14,880 nt of DNA, from the NCBI GenBank assembly GCA_043778315.1, contig JAYWGJ010000380.1, positions 1 to 14,880 of the forward strand, written 5' to 3'. Both the position numbers and the translations under genes were made by a program. Below the pieces are notes generated by a model. It searched no databases. It was not told the DNA's origin and saw nothing but the letters and a program-made list of their open reading frames with translations. Below, in pieces: positions 6,874 to 12,345 of the stretch (its first letter is position 1; every line of letters begins with the position of its first letter). The stretch is from JBEEMU01 sp043778315 (GTDB taxonomy: Bacteria > Bacteroidota > Bacteroidia > Chitinophagales > Saprospiraceae).

Positions 6874-7293
6874 ATGGCAAGAGATTTATTTCATAAAACA
6901 CTTCGCGATGCCTTAGAAAAGGACGGCTGGACGATTACACACGACCCGTTTCCGCTATTTTCAAAATCCGACAATATGGATTATGAAATAGATTTGGGTG
7001 CGGAGCGCATTTTGGCAGCAGAGCGCGGTGCAGAAAAAATCGCAGTCGAGATTAAAAGTTTCTTAAAGCCCTCGCTTTCTAACGAATTTCATACTATTTT
7101 TGGACAGTATTTGGTGTATTGTGAAGGTTTGAAATACTTAGACCCTGAGCGCGTTTTGTATTTGGCAATACCGTCTTTTGCCGATGTCCGCTTGGCTGAC
7201 TATCCTTTTATGTTGCATCTGATTGCGGAATATAAAATAAAAATTATTGTTTTCAACGAAATAAATTCAACCGTATTAGCATGGAAAAACTGA
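6874..7293 (+). CDS. xisH: XisH family protein (PD-(D/E)XK nuclease-like fold)
   Basis: A 139-residue protein matching the XisH family, first named from cyanobacterial fdxN-element excision, where XisH and XisI are required with the recombinase XisF. The protein carries a PD-(D/E)XK-like core: D40 in YEIDLGAER, E59 and K61 in VEIKSF, and Q78 in FGQYL, in the order expected of a restriction-endonuclease-like fold. That reading is mine from the residues. It starts at the only plausible ATG and reaches the family's usual length. Its stop overlaps the next gene by 13 nt, so translation of the two is coupled. No integrase, recombinase or fdxN/nif gene lies nearby, so an excision role here is unlikely. 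XisHI pairs are widespread in cyanobacteria, which makes horizontal transfer a reasonable guess. Confidence 0.9.
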   Translation: MARDLFHKTLRDALEKDGWTITHDPFPLFSKSDNMDYEIDLGAERILAAERGAEKIAVEIKSFLKPSLSNEFHTIFGQYLVYCEGLKYLDPERVLYLAIPSFADVRLADYPFMLHLIAEYKIKIIVFNEINSTVLAWKN

Positions 7294-7610
7294 ACCATCA
7301 TTCCGCCGCAATCGCTTCGGTTTTGGAGCGGCTCAACGAGCAAGCAATACCCGATAACCACTTATTAATGGACACGGTGCGGCATCATTATCAACTTTTG
7401 CGTACAAGCTGGGACAATAAAAACCATTATTTTTTTCGTGTCCGTCTGCATTTACATATTCATGCTGATGCGAAAATCTATATTTTAGAAAACCGTACCG
7501 AAGAAGATATTGCAGAACTCCTTGTAGCCGAAGGCATTGCAAAATCTGATATTGTATTGGCGTTTTTGCCCGAGTCGGTGAGACAATACTCGGGTTACGC
7601 GGTGGCGTAA
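7281..7610 (+). CDS. xisI: XisI family protein, partner of XisH
   Basis: A 109-residue protein of the XisI family. Visible family features are HHYQLLRTSWD (30-40), the alternating strand RVRLHLHIHADAKIYI (53-68), a TEEDIAELLVAEGI stretch, and the C-terminal signature DIVLAFLPESVRQYSGYAVA, which closely parallels cyanobacterial XisI endings. The ATG at 7281 lies inside the last codons of xisH, giving a 13-nt overlap. The partners are always found as a pair, suggesting a two-protein complex; a toxin-antitoxin-like or defence role is conceivable but unproven. The gene is followed by a strong hairpin, so the pair forms a self-contained two-gene unit. Confidence 0.92.
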   Translation: MEKLNHHSAAIASVLERLNEQAIPDNHLLMDTVRHHYQLLRTSWDNKNHYFFRVRLHLHIHADAKIYILENRTEEDIAELLVAEGIAKSDIVLAFLPESVRQYSGYAVA

Positions 7611-7703
7611 ACAGTCCATCAAAAATAAAATATCTTCAAAACGTTCTAAATTAAAATGTCGCTTTTCCCAATTTTTTGGCTGAATTTTTTGTGTAATAAA
7701 AAC

Positions 7704-7734
7704 AAACCCTCGCTGATTCGCGCAACGAGGGTTT
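7704..7734. terminator. Bidirectional terminator between xisHI and the amidase gene
   Basis: AAACCCTCG (7704-7712) and CGAGGGTTT (7726-7734) form a 9-bp stem with a 13-nt loop. The right flank is ATTTTTATTATT on the + strand, and the left flank read on the - strand is GTTTTTATTACAC, so T-rich tails follow the hairpin in both directions. It serves the two convergent transcription units. Confidence 0.85.
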
Positions 7735-7764
7735 ATTTTTATTATTGTGCCAAACAAAAAATAC

Positions 7765-10203
7765 TTACTTTTTCAACACTTTCAACGTTTTGCGTTCCTT
7801 ATTGGCTTCGATAGTAACGAAATAAACGCCCGTAAGCCACTCGGCGGTATCGAGTTCCAAACGCTGTTCGCCTGCGTCTTGTGTGCTATTTTGCGTGAAA
7901 ATAACGCGTCCCAACACATCAGTAATCGCAATATTTACGCGCATCGCATCTGCCAAACTGTACCGCATATTTAGTACATTTTCTATCGGATTAGGTGCTA
8001 TTTGCGCGTTTTGGACGCGCAAAAGGTTGATATTTTCACTATTTTCGGCGATGTCTTTATTCGTTACGTTCACCATTGCGGCAGTCACCGTTGCTACTAT
8101 TTTATAGTCTAAAAGCGTATTTACGTCGGTCGCGGTAGCGGGGTAAACTCGGAAATAGTACGCTCCAGCAGGCTGCGCGGTGCGCGTGATGGTTTCGGCG
8201 GTTGTACTGGCGTTAGCCGATGCGGTCACATACGCGCCGCCTACATACAAATCCATATTGTAGTTGGCAGGCAACTGCGAAACCGTGACCGAAATGGTTT
8301 GCGTAGCCGTAATCACTACCTTAAACCAGTCCGCGTCACCCGTGCATATTTTACCGTATTTCGCTACGCCGCTCGCAAGAGCTGTCGCTGTTCCGCTTGT
8401 ATTATTCGCTTCGTTTACATCATAACAAGTCGCTTGTGTCGTAAAATTTGCGCCTGTTACATAAGCCGAACCGCCGCTCGAGCAGTTCGTTTTTACGCGC
8501 CAATTATACACCGTACTTGCCGCTAAACCCGTGAGGTTTAAAGTCGTAACAGCTTGTTTAACAACGGTATAAGTAGTCGCGGCGGCTGTTTTGTATTCTA
8601 TACTATAAGTAGTTGCGCCGCTCGCGGCAGCGAAAGAAAGTGTCGCGGTACTGGTGTTCAAATTGCTTGTCGCCAATGCCGTAGGTACTCCGCACGGTGG
8701 CGCGAGTGTCGTAAAATTAGCGCCTGCCGTATATGCCAAAGCGTTGCCCGAGCAGTTGGTCGCTACCTGCCAGTTATAGGTTGTGCTTGCCGCCAAACCC
8801 ATTAGCGCAAAGCTGTTTGTGTTCGCGGTTGCGGTCGTCCATGTTGTTGCGCCGTTAGCGCGATACTGCACCGAGTAGGAAGCCGCGCCGCTCGCTGCCG
8901 TCCAAGTGAGATTGGTGGTATTTGTAGTGATTGCGCTTGTCGCTAATGCGGTAGGCGAGGCGCACGGATTGATTAAATTATAATATAATGCCCAATCCCA
9001 ATTGATGCCAGGGTCGTTATGCGTTTGATTCGGGAAGTGTTGGTGACCCTTTATTTTATAGGTTGTAGCAATCAAACAAGTACTCGAACTGCCCGTACAC
9101 GACGCGCCCGCATAGCACGAAGTAGGCAAAATACCGTAGCCACTTGTGCAAATATCGCGCACGAGCGCGGCAGAAGCCGTGTACATTGCGGTGGTGTACC
9201 AGCCCGTTTGCGCCACATAACCTTCGTGTTCGATACCTATAGTATAAGGGTTTTCGTTGCCAATATGCCATGCTTTATTGCTCTCCAAAACGCATTGCGT
9301 CACCTGCCCGTCCGACGAGCGGATAACGTAGTGCGCCGACACCTGCGAAGCCGTGTTTTGAAACCACGAAATCGCACCTGCGTAGCTGCCTTCGGTGGTA
9401 TGCACTGCTACCGCGCTGATAGCGGTTGCGCCGCGCGAGCTGAAATTGGGCGAAGCCACCCAAAGGGCAGGCGCGTAATCGGTCGTGAAAGTAGCATTAT
9501 TACCGTTTGCGCCGCCGCCGCGTTGCGCCGAACTGTTCGCTTGCGCGCTGTATTTGCTGCCGTTATTGGCAGTAATGCCATTATTATTTATGGTTACGGC
9601 AGATGCCGATAGTACTGCGTAGTTTTCGGGTGTAAACCAATTTTGCGCAATTAGCTTGGGACTGATGCCTATCCACGTTTTTTTAGGAAATTTTGTACAC
9701 ACTTCATACGCATATAAATCACGCGCATATTCGTTTTGCAAATTCGTTTCAGGTATTTCGCAAAGCATCATTGCTAAGGGTTTTGCGGTACGCAAAGTAT
9801 AGGTATCGCCGTAGGGGAAGCCGTTGAGGTATTGCGCCACCGCCATAATTTGTAGTTGCGGATTAGCTTTAAATTCGCTTGGCGCAACGCCCGTTGTCGC
9901 ACAAACTAATTGTAAAGTGTTTCTGAAATAACCTTCGCCGTCTTCTACGAGCGCGAACAAACCGAAGCGTTCGGGTCCGTGATGGTGCGCCATATTGGGC
10001 GTAGGCGCGAGGTTTTGGGTATGCGACGCGGCTTGCGCTAATGCCTCTAATAAGCCTTTCGGCAAACTAGGATAAGTCGCATAAGCCGACTCGAAATTGA
10101 GCGCGAGTTGCGGCGTTACGATATTGGACGCGGATTTGGTTGTATTTTGTGCCAATGCGATATTTGCCGAAAGGCAGCAAAGTAAAATAAAAATTTTGTT
10201 CAT
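7765..10203 (-). CDS. T9SS-exported N-acetylmuramoyl-L-alanine amidase (Amidase_2) with FN3, PPC-like and sorting domains
   Basis: An 812-residue multidomain peptidoglycan hydrolase. In order: signal peptide (1-19, ending IALAQ); an N-terminal region (about 35-195) with LPKGLLEALAQAASH and a FGLFALVEDGEGYF stretch, resembling a lysozyme/transglycosylase-like fold; a Gly/Asn/Ser-rich linker (205-240); a type 2 amidase domain (about 260-410) with H268 in VHTTEG, E325 in GIEHEG, H387 in KGHQHF and D397 in HNDPG as zinc or catalytic residues; two fibronectin III-like repeats (about 415-500 and 504-591) that are clearly related to each other; a PPC-like beta-sandwich (about 593-706, GDADWFKVV); and a T9SS type A sorting domain (about 727-812) with IAPNPIENVLN, DVLGRV and LTGVYFV. 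The enzyme should cleave the MurNAc-L-Ala bond outside the cell or at the surface, perhaps against other bacteria. Zinc residues are intact. Confidence 0.93.
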   Translation of the reverse strand: MNKIFILLCCLSANIALAQNTTKSASNIVTPQLALNFESAYATYPSLPKGLLEALAQAASHTQNLAPTPNMAHHHGPERFGLFALVEDGEGYFRNTLQLVCATTGVAPSEFKANPQLQIMAVAQYLNGFPYGDTYTLRTAKPLAMMLCEIPETNLQNEYARDLYAYEVCTKFPKKTWIGISPKLIAQNWFTPENYAVLSASAVTINNNGITANNGSKYSAQANSSAQRGGGANGNNATFTTDYAPALWVASPNFSSRGATAISAVAVHTTEGSYAGAISWFQNTASQVSAHYVIRSSDGQVTQCVLESNKAWHIGNENPYTIGIEHEGYVAQTGWYTTAMYTASAALVRDICTSGYGILPTSCYAGASCTGSSSTCLIATTYKIKGHQHFPNQTHNDPGINWDWALYYNLINPCASPTALATSAITTNTTNLTWTAASGAASYSVQYRANGATTWTTATANTNSFALMGLAASTTYNWQVATNCSGNALAYTAGANFTTLAPPCGVPTALATSNLNTSTATLSFAAASGATTYSIEYKTAAATTYTVVKQAVTTLNLTGLAASTVYNWRVKTNCSSGGSAYVTGANFTTQATCYDVNEANNTSGTATALASGVAKYGKICTGDADWFKVVITATQTISVTVSQLPANYNMDLYVGGAYVTASANASTTAETITRTAQPAGAYYFRVYPATATDVNTLLDYKIVATVTAAMVNVTNKDIAENSENINLLRVQNAQIAPNPIENVLNMRYSLADAMRVNIAITDVLGRVIFTQNSTQDAGEQRLELDTAEWLTGVYFVTIEANKERKTLKVLKK

Positions 10204-10249
10204 AAAGATATATTTGGATTATTGTATGTAAATAATTGAAAAATAGACA

Positions 10250-10257
10250 CAAATATA
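10250..10257 (-). promoter_or_regulatory. -7 box of the amidase promoter
   Basis: On the - strand TATATTTG matches TAnnTTTG and lies 46 bases before the amidase ATG. At about 20 bp further upstream only a weak TTAT is present in place of TTTG, in a very AT-rich stretch. The palindrome array begins about 40 bp further upstream. Confidence 0.55.
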
Positions 10258-10299
10258 GGGTAATTTATTTTAATGTGATAATTTATTTTGTTTTTAACT

Positions 10300-10384
10300 G
10301 GTCGGTCTGAAGACCGACCTCCCAGCACGGGACGACGTGTCTTCAGCCCGTCGATAAATTAATTGGTCGGTCTGAAGACCGACC
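10300..10384. repeat. Array of two identical 20-bp palindromes around a variant unit (REP-like)
   Basis: GGTCGGTCTGAAGACCGACC occurs identically at 10300-10319 and 10365-10384, each able to fold into an 8-bp stem with a TGAA tetraloop, and each followed by TCC or TCCC. Between them lies a related unit, CGGGACGACGTGTCTTCAGCCCG (10328-10350), in which GTCTTCAG is the inverted core of the palindrome. The array is much more GC-rich than its surroundings and lies between a terminator and a promoter. It looks like a dispersed intergenic palindromic element. Confidence 0.8.
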
Positions 10385-10387
10385 TCC

Positions 10388-10439
10388 GCACAAAAAAAAC
10401 CGAGCTTCACCAGCATAGGCGAAACTCGGTTTTTTGTGC
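10388..10439 (-). terminator. Strong terminator of the 503-residue protein gene, symmetric in both directions
   Basis: GCAC-A8-CCGAG (10388-10404) pairs with CTCGG-T6-GTGC (10425-10439). Inside, TTC/GAA and CC/GG pairs extend the hairpin with small mismatches. On the - strand the core CCGAG stem is followed by a run of eight T, 50 nt past the stop codon of the gene at 10489-12000. The A-run/T-run symmetry means it would also stop + strand transcripts. Confidence 0.85.
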
Positions 10440-10488
10440 CGAAAGGCAATAAATATTTATCTAAAAAATCTTCTATTCAATCCTCAAT

Positions 10489-12000
10489 TTAATCTTTTAT
10501 CGCTTTCACTAATATTTTCCACATTGCCTCGTAAGGCAAAAACTCCAATTCGTTGAGCAAACCCTTGTATTGCATTGGATTTTGGTCTAAGCGAGTAAGG
10601 TATTTATCTACGTTACCGAAGTCCTCGATGCTATATTCTGATTTTGGTAGCTGCTGCAATAAGCGGATAAATTGTATCATACGCATATTTTCCTCTTTTT
10701 TGAGGACGCGGTTCGCGTACATTTTCAGCTTCTCCAAACGTTCGTTAGCTGCCGTATAATTGTTTTTATCTATCAAAAACAAGACCTGCGCGATAAGCGC
10801 GTGTATCGTGAATAGGCGTTGCTCTTTCGGATAAACGACGCTGTCGCTGAGGAATTTGCCTACGCGGAACGTCTTGCTGCGCTGCGCCATGTATGCAGGG
10901 TTGTGCGCCGCTTCGCTTTCCACGATGAAATTGAGGTAAATATCTATCATATTCCACTTTTCGCGCTCGTCGCCTTCCAGCTTCAAAAATCGCGAGTGAC
11001 TTTTCGCGCGGCGCAAAACCCCGAGTGCATTGATGTAGTTTTCGGTGTGCAGGCACAGCAGCGCGTAGTATTCTAAGAGCTGAAACCAAGTGTCGCTGCC
11101 TGCGGGAAAGCCCTCGAGCGCGGCTTCGGCGCAAGCCTTGCCCTTCGGGTAGTCGCGAAGGTGCAAGTACGCCGACATCTTTTTGAGCTTGAAAGTCGCC
11201 GTTTTGTCGTCTTGATAATAGATTGGATTTTCGGTCACATAGACCTCCGCCTCGTTATATATGCGAATTACGCCCTCGTAATCCTGCATCATTTCGTAGC
11301 GGTACGCCCACACCAAATACTTGTTGTATATCACAATCGGCGAGTCGTACATCTCCGCCAAACCGACCAAGGCTTCGCAATAAGTGTCTATTTTTTCGCT
11401 GAGGTCTGATTTTTCAACGGGTTTATGATAGTTCATAATCACGCGCTGAAACAACTCCTCCGAGCGGATTTCGGCATCTAATACGTCTTGAAATTGCTTG
11501 GCGTATTGGTCGTAGAGTTCGTACTCTTTTTCGTCGTCTTCCGTGACCGTATGCGCCCGCAAGATGCGCGAACAATTGACTATCACGTCCGCAAATTTGA
11601 ATTTTAAGGCGATAGTTAATATCTGCCGTGCTAGTGCTGCGGCGGTAAATTCCGCCTCGTTCGAGAGCAAAATTTTTACCAACGTCCAGTCCTTATTACA
11701 GGTATAATAGGCGCGGTCGTAGTTCGATGTACTCGGCAGATTGACATCTAAAAAGAACAAGGTATTGAGCAGTCGCTTCCGAAACCGCGATTTCAACTGA
11801 CGATATTTGTCATCGGTCGGCTCGCATTCGTATAAAAATATAGATGCGTCGCGGTCGTCCTTGAACTTACCCGCCAGCAAGGCTTCGTAAAATTCATTGA
11901 ACTTGCTGTTCTTGTGTTTCAACGAATGCTCGTCAAAAATTTCGATTTTCTTTACCTTTTTCTTGGTAACAATCTTAGAGATTTCAAGTAAATTTCGCAT
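10489..12000 (-). CDS. Conserved-looking helical (TPR-like) protein of unknown function
   Basis: A 503-residue protein without signal peptide or membrane segment, so presumably cytoplasmic. I do not recognise a named domain; it resembles uncharacterised proteins I recall from Cytophagia and Saprospiria. It starts with a Lys-rich stretch (KIVTKKKVKKIEIF, 9-22) and is charged and helical throughout. Its composition suggests helix-turn-helix solenoid repeats of the TPR kind, for instance around YNKYLVWAYRYEMMQDYEGVIRIYNEAEVYV and LKKMSAYLHLRDYPKGKACAEAALEGFP. No catalytic motif is visible. The ATG at 12000 lies 28 bases behind a very good promoter box, supporting the start. It is a single-gene unit ended by a strong terminator. 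A scaffold or regulatory role is a guess only. Confidence 0.85.
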   Translation of the reverse strand: MRNLLEISKIVTKKKVKKIEIFDEHSLKHKNSKFNEFYEALLAGKFKDDRDASIFLYECEPTDDKYRQLKSRFRKRLLNTLFFLDVNLPSTSNYDRAYYTCNKDWTLVKILLSNEAEFTAAALARQILTIALKFKFADVIVNCSRILRAHTVTEDDEKEYELYDQYAKQFQDVLDAEIRSEELFQRVIMNYHKPVEKSDLSEKIDTYCEALVGLAEMYDSPIVIYNKYLVWAYRYEMMQDYEGVIRIYNEAEVYVTENPIYYQDDKTATFKLKKMSAYLHLRDYPKGKACAEAALEGFPAGSDTWFQLLEYYALLCLHTENYINALGVLRRAKSHSRFLKLEGDEREKWNMIDIYLNFIVESEAAHNPAYMAQRSKTFRVGKFLSDSVVYPKEQRLFTIHALIAQVLFLIDKNNYTAANERLEKLKMYANRVLKKEENMRMIQFIRLLQQLPKSEYSIEDFGNVDKYLTRLDQNPMQYKGLLNELEFLPYEAMWKILVKAIKD

Positions 12001-12027
12001 AGAATATAGGGCTAATTATTAATGCTG

Positions 12028-12060
12028 CAAATATAGAACATATTTTATTAACTACCAAAA
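12028..12060 (-). promoter_or_regulatory. Bacteroidota-type promoter of the 503-residue protein gene
   Basis: On the - strand TTTG (12059-12056) is followed after exactly 20 bp by TATATTTG (12035-12028). This fits the Bacteroidota sigma-factor consensus TTTG-N19/20-TAnnTTTG and is the best promoter in the window. Initiation a few bases downstream leaves a leader of about 20 nt before the ATG at 12000. Confidence 0.78.
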
Positions 12061-12230
12061 TCGATGTCACATTTTTTAATATAATTTTTTTGAGTGTCTT
12101 ATCAACTGGGCTGAAAAACTCTATTATACATTGATAATTTTGGTACAAAATATATTTTTTTATTTCGTTTTAGCTATTCGTTTCAGCTTCTTTATTTGTC
12201 ATAATAAATTTTAAATGCCTTAGAATTACC

Positions 12231-12258
12231 TTGTATAATATTTTTTTTATTACTTTTG
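12231..12258 (+). promoter_or_regulatory. Possible promoter of the large repeat protein gene
   Basis: TTG (12231-12233), a 17-bp spacer and TACTTTTG (12251-12258) fit the Bacteroidota pattern, with a spacer slightly shorter than usual. Transcription from here would include the mosaic repeat in a leader of about 80 nt before the ATG at 12346. Confidence 0.5.
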
Positions 12259-12280
12259 TTGCCTACCTTTTTCTGCAACT

Positions 12281-12336
12281 TGCTAATCACTAAAAAACTG
12301 TTCACTAATCGTTAATCACTGAACACTAATCGTTAA
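12281..12336. repeat. Inverted copy of the mosaic spacer repeat, with an internal direct repeat
   Basis: CACTAATCGTTAA occurs at 12303-12315 and again at 12324-12336, with AATCACTGAA (12314-12323) between them and AAAAACTGTTCACTAATC before. The reverse complement of this block matches the unit family at 694-812, for example TTAACGATTAGTG against TTAGCGATTAGTA. It lies 9 bp before the ATG of the large secreted protein. Confidence 0.75.
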
Positions 12337-12345
12337 AATATATTT

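Larger units (their letters stand above)
12061..12345. other. AT-rich divergent intergenic region
   Basis: The spacer between the two divergent genes spans 345 bp in all (12001-12345). It holds the - strand promoter near the left gene, a T-rich AT tract, a small palindrome TTTTGGTACAAAA near 12138-12150, the + strand promoter candidate at 12231-12258, and the inverted mosaic repeat at 12281-12336. I see no RNA gene or reading frame in it. Confidence 0.7.

Noticed and set aside
7485..7757. 90-residue - strand frame over the end of xisI and the terminator
   Set aside because: It crosses the bidirectional terminator and overlaps xisI antisense, with no recognisable domain.
9019..9612. 197-residue + strand reading frame inside the amidase gene
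   Set aside because: Arg/Ala/Cys-rich antisense shadow of a well-supported multidomain gene, with no domain of its own.
10300..10439. CRISPR array
   Set aside because: Only two identical palindromes plus one variant are present, without regular spacers or cas genes; the last hairpin is a terminator.
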